DNA from: a virus
Strand: one strand, 5' to 3'
IMG/VR virus record: IMGVR_UViG_3300034072_001228
Location: 1 to 37,412 of that record
Length of the DNA: 37,412 nt
Positions 32,430 through 37,412 of the stretch are shown in pieces. The notes under the pieces were generated by a model. That model saw nothing but the letters and a program-made list of their open reading frames with translations, was not told the DNA's origin and did not search any database. Within the stretch, counting starts at the first letter, position 1; every line of letters starts with the position of its first letter. The position numbers and the translations under genes were made by a program.

Positions 32430-32995
32430 GAGCGCGTCCCCACGAAAATTTCGAAGACAAAGCGGCCCCACTGGATCACCAGCACGCGGCCATCGAATTC
32501 GTCGTCGTCGCGTCCAAGGCCACTCGACAGGCTCGGCAGGATGCCGATGCGCGGGAGCCAGCTGGGCCGGCGGCGACGCGGGGAATCCTCTCGATCGACG
32601 GCCATGCCGTCGCACCGGGTCACGACAACCGCGCCCGAGAAATCTGGCAAAGGGGACACGTCGTCAGTGCGAGGCCAACCCGGCGAGCCGACGGAATTGA
32701 CAAGGTTTGCCAGCTTCACGCCCTCAACCATCGCCTTGATATCGGGGTTGAGGTCATGGACGGACGGCAGGCCCAGATAGGCGCGCGTCCGGCCCACGGC
32801 CTTGTTCAGCTGGCCGATGCTCCAGCCGCGATAAGGCTCGACAATCTGTGCGGCGAGGATGTCGCGGAGCAGCTGATCCTGCTCGATCAGCATCGTCATG
32901 CCAGCCTCGCCAGCCTCGTACAGGCGATCGTCCATGTCGAAGACTTCCTGGACGTCTTTCAGGCCTTCCAGGACCTCGGAAAGCGCGCGGCTCAT
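32426..32995 (-). CDS. Hypothetical early protein
   Basis: A 189-aa protein. The N-terminal half is acidic and helical (LSEVLEGLKDVQEVFDMDD, LIEQDQLLRDILAAQIVEP); a short Arg-rich turn (DREDSPRRRRPSWLPRIG) separates it from a beta-rich end (FDGRVLVIQWGRFVFEIFVG). Not recognised. It overlaps the ParB-like stop by ATGA. Confidence 0.55.
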   Translation of the reverse strand: MSRALSEVLEGLKDVQEVFDMDDRLYEAGEAGMTMLIEQDQLLRDILAAQIVEPYRGWSIGQLNKAVGRTRAYLGLPSVHDLNPDIKAMVEGVKLANLVNSVGSPGWPRTDDVSPLPDFSGAVVVTRCDGMAVDREDSPRRRRPSWLPRIGILPSLSSGLGRDDDEFDGRVLVIQWGRFVFEIFVGTRS

Positions 32996-33993
32996 TCTTC
33001 GATCCCCTCTTCGGCGATCCGAGCATCCAGCGCCGCGCGCAGCGCCAGCAGGGCGCTGGGCTTCATCACCTTCACGATCTCGGGCGCGATCCGCGCCTGA
33101 TCGCCCGCCGACAGCCGGAAGAGGTTCTTCGTGGTGTTGTTCATGAACTTGGTCGCGCCGGTCGGCGCCGCGCCGCCCTTGGGCTTCGACAGGCCCAGCC
33201 CGTCCATCGCCTCGGCCAGCGTCATGTCCGGCGTATCGACCAGGCTTTCGATCAGCGCCTGGCGATCGCCCATGTCGCCGATTGCGGCGATGTCGCGGAG
33301 GGCTGAAGCGTTTTCACCCACAATGGAATGCGTGGCCAGCCCGCGCCAGAGGCCGGGGAACGGCGCGATCAGGGCACGGTGAAGGGCGAGGTCACGAAAC
33401 ATTGCGCGACGCGACATTCCCAGCGCTTCAGCGGTCGCTTCGGCCCAGCCGTATACCAGTGCCAAGTTGGCACTGGTATGATCCGCCTCAGCCTCGACAA
33501 GATCGACATCGCGTTCGACGCCGGGCGCCTTAGCCTTAACGGCATCCCAACGAGCGCGGATCGCGATCTGCTCGGGGGACAGGTCACCATGCTGCTCTTG
33601 CAGCCGCGCTTCGGCGGCGTCGGCGATGGCGCGCACAAAACTGGCGCGTTCCAACGGGCTGCGCGATGGCCGCGCCGCATTTTCCATTGCCTCGATCTGA
33701 AGCGCGTCAGCTCCAGCCTCGACAGCAATCGCATCGATCACGGCGAGGCCTACCATGCGCGCGCCTTCAAGGCGGTGATGGCCCGCGATTAGGGTCCATG
33801 GCGCCGCGGCGCGCGGCCCACTGGCGCGCACGATGATCGGCACGATCTGCCCGTCTTCTGCCATGAGCTGACCCAGCGCCTGGGCTTTGTCGGGATGGAA
33901 GGCGCCTAGCCGGTCGCCAATCAGGATTTCATTCGGGGAAAGCGCCATTACGGCGCCGGTCGGCTCCACTACCTTCTTTGCTGCGGTGGCCAT
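32992..33993 (-). CDS. ParB/Srx N-terminal-domain protein
   Basis: About 333 aa from the ATG at 33993 (GGAGG 10 bases upstream; a TTG at 33999 is possible). Residues 15-100 have the ParB/sulfiredoxin nucleotide-binding pattern, with GHHRLEGARMVGL at 71-83 in place of the GERRxRA motif and MENAARPSRSPLERA near 103-117. The middle contains a HTH region (EALGMSRRAMFRDLALHRAL). In chromosomes such proteins partition DNA as CTP switches; in phages relatives act as nucleases or regulators. There is no ParA partner in the window. As the second early gene it may act in early gene control or in protecting phage DNA. Confidence 0.75.
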   Translation of the reverse strand: MATAAKKVVEPTGAVMALSPNEILIGDRLGAFHPDKAQALGQLMAEDGQIVPIIVRASGPRAAAPWTLIAGHHRLEGARMVGLAVIDAIAVEAGADALQIEAMENAARPSRSPLERASFVRAIADAAEARLQEQHGDLSPEQIAIRARWDAVKAKAPGVERDVDLVEAEADHTSANLALVYGWAEATAEALGMSRRAMFRDLALHRALIAPFPGLWRGLATHSIVGENASALRDIAAIGDMGDRQALIESLVDTPDMTLAEAMDGLGLSKPKGGAAPTGATKFMNNTTKNLFRLSAGDQARIAPEIVKVMKPSALLALRAALDARIAEEGIEE

Positions 33994-33995
33994 GT

Positions 33996-34268
33996 TCAAC
34001 GGGCCTCCGCATTTTGACGGTGCATGTCGCCAGCCCGTACGCTATTGTCCCGAATATGGGACTTGAACCGACCAGGAAAGAGGCGCTCAACCGTGGTGTT
34101 AAGCTCCACCGCTATGGCATGCGCAGTTTGCGCAACTGCACGACCGCGCAACACGTCACGCGTCGACTGACGAGGGAGACCGCGTGCAGCCTCAAAGGCG
34201 GCCAAAGAGCCGTGCCTTTTCCTAATTTCCGCCTTGATGTCCTCTTTATGGACGGAGCGCTTTAGCAT
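33996..34268 (-). CDS. ner: Ner-like early regulator
   Basis: A 90-aa protein from the ATG at 34268. Residues about 6-68 fit the Ner/Nlp type of lambda-like HTH: HKEDIKAEIRKRHGSLAAFE, ARGLPRQSTRDVLRG, AHAIAVELNTTVERLFPGRF. In Mu, Ner represses both the repressor gene and, later, the early promoter. The gene faces the repressor gene and the two ATGs lie within CATG at 34266-34269. A GTG at 34295 without ribosome site would extend it by nine residues. It opens the early operon. Confidence 0.85.
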   Translation of the reverse strand: MLKRSVHKEDIKAEIRKRHGSLAAFEAARGLPRQSTRDVLRGRAVAQTAHAIAVELNTTVERLFPGRFKSHIRDNSVRAGDMHRQNAEAR

Positions 34269-34971
34269 GTCCGTTTCCCGAAATATGTTGTCCACAAAAA
34301 CGGACGTTATATCCCAGAATAAGGATGGTCAAGCAGCCGACGCTAAAATTGCGTTCGGAGAGCGCTTGCGCGCGAAAATCGTAGCGTCAGGGCTTAAGGA
34401 TGCTGAGGTGGCGCGCAGGTCTGGCATCAGCACCAGCGCAATGAGCAGCTACGTAAAAGGACGATCTTTCCCCAATTCCGAACAGCTCATCCCACTTTGC
34501 GATGTCTTAGGTGTGGAGCCGCGATGGCTTGTTAGCGGCGTTCAGCAGCCTCGACCCGTGGTCGCCGTGGAAGACGCAGAATGGGAAGACATCCCTTTCT
34601 TTGATCTGAGGAATATTACGGATACCGGAAAAGGAGAGCCGCAATCCTGGACCCCATTCAGAAAGGACTGGCTGAATAGGACGCTCGGCACTTCTTTCGA
34701 TCTCTATCTGGTTCGGTTGTTGTCCGATTATCAAAGCCGCAACGGTGATCGCGATTTGTCCGAAGGCGATCTAGTATTTGTACGGGAAATTACCCCCGGT
34801 GAGTTAGCGGATGGGCATGTTGTGATTTGGCGGCGAGAGGGCGGCCTCACAGTGGCGCGATACTCAGTGCGCGCAAGAGATGAGGGGGACGTGATTCACC
34901 CCCAAGAGGTGGCAGATGACCAGTTCGTGCCGATCTGCCGGATATACGGGAAGTTCCTTCAGAAAATGTGA
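34267..34971 (+). CDS. Phage repressor (XRE HTH, S24-like C-terminus)
   Basis: A 234-aa protein from the ATG at 34267 (GGAG nine bases upstream; an ATG at 34234 has no site, one at 34285 is possible). Residues 29-90 are a lambda-repressor-like HTH (FGERLRAKIVASGLKDAEVARRSGI and on, then YVKGRSFPN). Residues about 135-234 have the S24/LexA fold pattern (LYLVRLLSDYQS, LSEGDLVFVREITPG, HVVIWRREGGLTVARYS). However, the SM of the catalytic serine motif reads as SDYQS and the catalytic Lys position reads as AR, so autocleavage seems lost. It should keep the prophage silent. Base composition is lower in GC than the structural genes. Confidence 0.85.
   Translation: MSVSRNMLSTKTDVISQNKDGQAADAKIAFGERLRAKIVASGLKDAEVARRSGISTSAMSSYVKGRSFPNSEQLIPLCDVLGVEPRWLVSGVQQPRPVVAVEDAEWEDIPFFDLRNITDTGKGEPQSWTPFRKDWLNRTLGTSFDLYLVRLLSDYQSRNGDRDLSEGDLVFVREITPGELADGHVVIWRREGGLTVARYSVRARDEGDVIHPQEVADDQFVPICRIYGKFLQKM
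34269..34332 (-). promoter_or_regulatory. Candidate early promoter with inverted-repeat operator
   Basis: On the minus strand TTGACC (34332-34327) and TATAAC (34311-34306) could form the early promoter, though with a short 15-base spacer. An 8-bp perfect inverted repeat, GTCCGTTT (34269-34276) and AAACGGAC (34298-34305), flanks the start region 21 bases apart and abuts the -10 box; the arms could be repressor or Ner sites. A TTGTCCACAA near-palindrome lies between them. All of this lies in the first codons of the repressor gene. Confidence 0.5.
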
Positions 34972-34975
34972 CCGT

Positions 34976-35230
34976 TCACCGCGCGAACGGGTCGTTCGCC
35001 AAGCTACAGTTCAGGTCAGATTTTTGCTTCCACTCCCGGTACTTGGCTTCGTTCTGATCATCCAAGTATGCCGAGGCTACGGCTTTCGATTGTGCGCAAA
35101 GCGTTTTGTAGCGGTACATGCCGACATCACCTGGCTGGCGCTCAACCATGTGATACTTCTCTTCTTCTTTCGCTCCCGCGCTGGAGCAGGCCGCAAGGGC
35201 GAGAAGAGGCAAGACCATGAAGTTGCGCAT
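34976..35230 (-). CDS. Small lipoprotein (moron-like)
   Basis: An 84-aa protein from the ATG at 35230, with AGGAG eight bases upstream. It has a lipoprotein signal (MVLPLLALAAC, Cys15 lipidated) and then a charged, soluble domain with two more Cys (TLCAQSKA, DLNCSLAN), which could form a disulfide. It is transcribed against its neighbours, ends 4 bp from the repressor stop, and is lower in GC, which fits a gene expressed from the prophage. Exclusion of other phages or an envelope change is a reasonable guess; the family is not recognised. Confidence 0.65.
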   Translation of the reverse strand: MRNFMVLPLLALAACSSAGAKEEEKYHMVERQPGDVGMYRYKTLCAQSKAVASAYLDDQNEAKYREWKQKSDLNCSLANDPFAR

Positions 35231-35310
35231 GCGAGACACTCCTACGATTCGCGCCATCCTATAGCTGCCAAGGTAAAACAAAAGCGTCCCATTACCGGAA
35301 CCGCCTCGGA

Positions 35311-35381
35311 CTGTTCCAATTTGACTATCATGTTCCCTTTATGTTCTCATTGTTCCGCCGACCCGAGTCGGCGGATGGAGG
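35311..35381 (+). promoter_or_regulatory. Promoter region with LexA-type box and leader hairpin
   Basis: TTGACT (35321-35326) and TCTCAT (35345-35350, 18-base spacer) form a weak promoter. Between them GTTC-N7-GTTC occurs at 35332-35346, the form of the alphaproteobacterial LexA box. The TGTTCC/TGTTCT word is repeated at 35312, 35331, 35342 and 35351. An 8-bp stem (35355-35362 with 35367-35374, loop CCGA) follows, then GGAGG at 35377-35381 and the ATG at 35388. The box is an exact match, but one such match is expected about once in 37 kb by chance. Confidence 0.5.
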
Positions 35382-35387
35382 AACGAT

Positions 35388-35630
35388 ATGGAACATGCAG
35401 ACCCGTCCCAGTTCGCCAGCGTAAGCAAACCGCCTTTTGGCCAGTGGCTGATCGAACAGGAAAAGCGAGAAGGCGCGATCGGCGAGCTTGCCAAGCACGC
35501 AAAGGCTGATCGCAGCTTCCCCAGGAGCGGAACCGTCAAAGATGTCTGGAAGCGGCTCAACACCATGCAGGTTGAAGGCGACCTCTATGACGCGATGGAG
35601 GAAGCCGAGCTGGATTATCTGGCGCTATGA
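35388..35630 (+). CDS. YozE/SAM-like fold protein
   Basis: An 80-aa protein. Residues 14-78 fit the YozE SAM-like family (PFGQWLIEQEKREGAIGELA, DRSFPRSGTVKDVWKRL, DAMEEAELDYLAL). Such domains occur in phages and Gram-positive bacteria; the function is unknown, perhaps protein or nucleic acid contacts. It has a strong ribosome site (GGAGG, six bases before the ATG) and is first in a three-gene operon leading toward the left phage end. Confidence 0.7.
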   Translation: MEHADPSQFASVSKPPFGQWLIEQEKREGAIGELAKHAKADRSFPRSGTVKDVWKRLNTMQVEGDLYDAMEEAELDYLAL

Positions 35631-35953
35631 ACGTCCGGCGTCGCGATCCCGCTTTTTGCTTCGCTGTCATGGGTCGCCCTAGGGCGCCATGGCGGCCAAG
35701 CATCCAACAGGCCCGCGCCGACGCGCTTGATGCTGGCTTTGGTTCATGGTCGGACCATGCGCCAAAGCCAGGTCGCGAAAGACGTATCTATCTCGACGCG
35801 CTTGCCGAAATCTGGGCCACGCAGGAATTGGTGCCCGCGATCCCGCGCGAAGTAGTCGAGCCTGACGATCGCCGGCCCCAGCCGGCCGACGACTATGAGG
35901 GCCTGTCGCGCATCGATCGGATCATCGCCCGTCGCGAAGGAAGGATAAGTTAA
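35627..35953 (+). CDS. Hypothetical protein of left-end operon
   Basis: A 108-aa protein starting with an ATGA overlap. It has a basic opening (MNVRRRDPAFCFAVMGRPR), then a helical stretch (SIQQARADALDAGFGSWSDH, RRIYLDALAEIWATQELV), and an acidic end. Family not recognised. Coupling to both neighbours suggests that the three proteins act together. Confidence 0.6.
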   Translation: MNVRRRDPAFCFAVMGRPRAPWRPSIQQARADALDAGFGSWSDHAPKPGRERRIYLDALAEIWATQELVPAIPREVVEPDDRRPQPADDYEGLSRIDRIIARREGRIS

Positions 35954-36267
35954 TGCCCAGTCGTCGCCGCAAGGGCGAACGCCCGATCGATAAGAGCCAG
36001 TTCTATCGCCCCTACGACAGCACCCACCCGGTCGCCCACGCGATCAAAACCGGATCGCGCTGGTTCCTGGCCTGGCAATTCCAGTACGGCTTCAGCGATG
36101 CCCGCCTGGTCAAGCAACTGGGTATGTCGCCGGGCCGCCTGCGACAGCTCGACCAGGACGCCCCGATCCTGCCGGCCGAGGTGGATGCGCTTGCCGCCAC
36201 CTATGGTGTCCAGCCGTCCGACATCATAGCTTCACTGCCCGATCCGGAGATGCTGCTGAAGGAATAG
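35953..36267 (+). CDS. Hypothetical protein with HTH-like region
   Basis: A 104-aa protein whose ATG overlaps the previous stop (TAATG). It has a basic start (MPSRRRKGERPIDKSQF) and a HTH-like region near 48-85 (FSDARLVKQLGMSPGRLRQL, then ALAATYGVQPSDI). It could be a regulator or a partner in DNA binding near the left end, where repeats lie just downstream. Family not recognised. Confidence 0.6.
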   Translation: MPSRRRKGERPIDKSQFYRPYDSTHPVAHAIKTGSRWFLAWQFQYGFSDARLVKQLGMSPGRLRQLDQDAPILPAEVDALAATYGVQPSDIIASLPDPEMLLKE

Positions 36268-36295
36268 GAAAGGTGGATGGCCGCTTCGAAAAATC

Positions 36296-36421
36296 CGTCC
36301 CAGTTCGACCATAGAACTGCTGCCGCTGGAACGGCCATACATCGCGCCAAAGTCCAACAAATCCGGGGCGTTCCGACAACTGGGACCCGATTTCCGAACT
36401 GGGACCTCCTTGGTCCCGGTT
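36296..36421. repeat. Decamer repeats AACTGGGACC
   Basis: Exact copies at 36378-36387 and 36397-36406 (19 bp apart) and inverted near-copies (9 of 10) at 36296-36305 and 36412-36421. A weaker inverted copy (7 of 10) lies at 36571-36580. Clustering outside genes suggests binding sites for a phage protein such as the transposase, repressor or the HTH protein encoded just upstream. Confidence 0.55.
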
Positions 36422-36501
36422 CATTTTATATTGAACGATGGCGCGGGCGCCCCGGCATGGCCCAGTGATAGCCTTTCAGAGGCCTGAAAGCCCCATTTAT
36501 A

Positions 36502-36542
36502 AGGCTCTAAGAGAACCCGCGCCCACACCCCTCTTAGAGCCT
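36502..36542. terminator. 12-bp inverted repeat, possible terminator or protein site
   Basis: AGGCTCTAAGAG (36502-36513) is repeated inverted at 36531-36542 with a 17-base spacer. It lies downstream of the plus-strand operon and the loop is C-rich. No T run follows on the plus strand, so it is a weak terminator at best. The TTAGAGC core is loosely like the right-end repeat, so it may instead be a pair of transposase sites. Confidence 0.35.
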
Positions 36543-36580
36543 CTTACGCATAGCGGTTTCAAAACGGTCTGGTCCCGGCA

Positions 36581-36595
36581 CTGTCAATTTGACAG
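36581..36595. repeat. 15-bp palindrome near proposed left end
   Basis: CTGTCAATTTGACAG is a perfect palindrome with 7-base arms around one central T. It lies 13 bp inside the proposed left terminus. It could be an operator or part of the end-binding site; no matching site occurs at the right end. Confidence 0.4.
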
Positions 36596-36675
36596 ATCAT
36601 TATAGACACAGGATCGAAGCGCCAATTTTTCAGCGAAACCCCGAAAAGCCCCGATTTTTGGGCGTTCTTGGCCAC

Positions 36676-36705
36676 ACTATCCCGCACAATCCCGGACTAT
36701 CCCGC
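36676..36705. repeat. Three tandem 10-bp repeats at the rpoN 3' end
   Basis: ACTATCCCGC, ACAATCCCGG and ACTATCCCGC follow each other without gap. They overlap the last codons of the rpoN reading frame; as ten is not a multiple of three, the repeats are unlikely to have arisen as protein code. A TTGAAAGG word is also repeated next to them on the minus strand. Confidence 0.5.
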
Positions 36706-37412
36706 CTTTCAACCCCTCCTGTCCCCTTTCAAGCGCCTTTTGCCGGCGGCGCTGGACCGAGGAGCCGATGCCCATGGATTCGCGATATTTGGCGACGGTG
36801 CGGCGGGCGATGTCCATGCCCTTGGCGCGCAGCAGGTCGACCAGCGTGTCGTCGGAGAGGATGGCATGGGCCTCCTCCGCGCCGATCAGCGCCTTGATAT
36901 GGCTCTTGACCGCCTCGGCCGAGACGGCGCCGTCGCCATCCGCCGCCGCGACGCCGCTGGTGAAGAAATATTTGAGTTCGTAGAGGCCGCGCGGGCAGGA
37001 GAGATATTTGTTCGAAGTGACGCGGCTGACGGTCGATTCATGCATCTCGATCGCGTCGGCGACCGCGCGCAGCGTCAGCGGCTTGAGATAAGCGACGCCG
37101 TTGCGGAAGAAATCCTCCTGCTGGCGGACGATCTCGCTCGCGACCTTGATGATCGTCTTCTGCCGCTGGTCGAGCGCCTTCACCAGCCAGTTGGCGCTGG
37201 CGAGGCAGTCGGCCAGCCAGGCCTTGCTCGCCTTGTCCTGCGGGCCGCCGGCCAGTTCGACATAATAGGTGCGGTTGACCAGCACGCGCGGCAGCGTGGC
37301 GCTGTTGACCTCTATACCCCAGCCTTCGCGGGTACGGCTGACGAACAGGTCGGGCGTGACCGGCGTCGCGCTGTCGCTGGCGAAGCGCAGGCCGGGCTTG
37401 GGATCATAGCCG
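36677..37412 (-). CDS. rpoN: RNA polymerase sigma-54 factor, C-terminal part (runs off the window)
   Basis: Only the C-terminal 244 residues are in the window; the gene continues beyond the right edge. The core-binding domain (QRQKTIIKVASEIVRQQEDF), the HTH (LRAVADAIEMHESTVSRVTS) and the RpoN box ARRTVAKYRE (36779-36808), which reads the -24 promoter element, are all present. After SSVQRRRQKAL the frame continues for about 18 residues (ERGQEGLKGGIVRDCAG), longer than usual, and through the tandem decamers. This tail may be natural or may have been created when the prophage inserted nearby. In related bacteria hpf and ptsN often follow rpoN; here the phage lies in between. Confidence 0.93.
   Translation of the reverse strand, partial: GYDPKPGLRFASDSATPVTPDLFVSRTREGWGIEVNSATLPRVLVNRTYYVELAGGPQDKASKAWLADCLASANWLVKALDQRQKTIIKVASEIVRQQEDFFRNGVAYLKPLTLRAVADAIEMHESTVSRVTSNKYLSCPRGLYELKYFFTSGVAAADGDGAVSAEAVKSHIKALIGAEEAHAILSDDTLVDLLRAKGMDIARRTVAKYRESMGIGSSVQRRRQKALERGQEGLKGGIVRDCAG

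Larger units (their letters stand above)
70..36608 (-). mobile_element. Mu-like transposable prophage (proposed extent)
   Basis: Gene order is repressor/Ner, MuA-like transposase, MuB-like ATPase, GemA, Mor, lysis, Mu-type head genes, then tail genes, as in transposable phages. The right end is placed at the TG at 70-71, which starts a run resembling the Mu right end as I recall it (TGAAGCGGC then a repeated site). The left end is placed at the CA at 36607-36608 because both flanks then carry CAGG (66-69 and 36609-36612). Mu makes 5-bp duplications and only 4 bp match here, so the left boundary may be wrong; it lies somewhere between 36268 and about 36731. Length about 36.5 kb is close to Mu. 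All core gene classes are intact, so the prophage may be functional. Confidence 0.75.
36268..36676. other. Non-coding left-end region with repeats
   Basis: About 409 bp without a credible gene. It holds five copies or near-copies of AACTGGGACC in both orientations (36296-36580), a short stem at 36473-36490, a 12-bp inverted repeat at 36502-36542, a 15-bp palindrome at 36581-36595 and the proposed left phage terminus at 36608. In Mu-like phages this is where transposase sites, a pac site and operators lie. No copy of the right-end 15-mer was found here. Confidence 0.6.

Noticed and set aside
32430-32615. N-terminal extension of the 32124-32429 protein
   Set aside because: It would overlap the 189-aa gene by nearly 190 bases, while the ATG at 32429 gives the usual ATGA overlap.
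35097-35111. Sequence resembling the right-end 15-mer (11 of 15) inside the lipoprotein gene
   Set aside because: A single weak match in a coding region; I took it as chance, though an internal transposase site cannot be excluded.
36224-36424. 66-codon minus-strand ORF in the left-end region
   Set aside because: No ribosome site, overlaps the decamer repeats and a plus-strand gene, and lacks any protein-like pattern.
1-37412. tRNA, rRNA, CRISPR arrays or additional IS elements
   Set aside because: I saw no cloverleaf, no regularly spaced repeats and no second transposase while reading; this was by eye, not by a covariance search.

Overview
The window is almost entirely one Mu-like (transposable) prophage in a high-GC alphaproteobacterium, most likely a sphingomonad; this rests on base composition, protein style and the flanking rpoN, and no taxonomic marker proves it. 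It is drawn backwards: the phage left (repressor) end is at about 36.3-36.6 kb, the right (tail) end is near base 70, and nearly all genes lie on the minus strand. The only host gene seen is the 3' part of rpoN (sigma-54) at the right edge. The proposed element, about 70-36608, is some 36.5 kb, close to Mu in size. The right end is well supported: TG followed by three repeats in Mu-like spacing. The left end is only a proposal.

Layout in phage order (right to left). (1) Left end, 36268-36676: non-coding, with repeated decamers, inverted repeats and a palindrome. (2) Plus-strand lysogeny module: repressor (34267-34971), then a three-gene operon of unknown role (35388-36267) whose promoter region holds one match to the alphaproteobacterial LexA box. 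A minus-strand lipoprotein gene sits between them. (3) Early operon, 34268-24705, minus: Ner-like regulator, ParB/Srx-domain protein, several small unknown proteins, a double-HTH protein, a DNA adenine methyltransferase-like protein, the MuA-like DDE transposase, the MuB-like ATPase, a small membrane protein, a DnaA domain IV-like protein, a GemA/gp16-like protein, another small membrane protein and a Mor-family activator. Most neighbours overlap by ATGA or GTGA, which suggests translational coupling. (4) Lysis, 24601-23044: SAR-type GH24 endolysin, then an Rz spanin with Rz1 fully nested in another frame. (5) Head: gp26-like protein, DUF2786 protein, DUF3486 small terminase, large terminase, DUF935 portal, F-like head protein with a C-terminal nuclease-like domain, gpG-like protein, protease/scaffold, decoration protein, gpT-like major capsid, gp35/36/37-like completion proteins. 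(6) Tail, about 11.8-0.15 kb: siphovirus type rather than Mu contractile type: tail tube, two-frame tail assembly chaperone, 1095-aa tape measure, several distal tail proteins, a large tail protein with an SGNH/sialate-esterase-like domain, a lectin-like protein and a small Cys-rich protein.

How it works together: repressor and Ner-like protein face each other from overlapping starts and should set the lysis/lysogeny choice. The A and B proteins transpose the genome, with the end repeats as candidate A-protein sites. Mor should switch on the lysis and structural genes. The clearest hidden signal is a complete -1 programmed frameshift site (slippery GGGAAAC, 7-nt spacer, 11-bp hairpin) at 10140-10179, which joins the tail chaperone to a DUF1799-like second frame that has no good start of its own.
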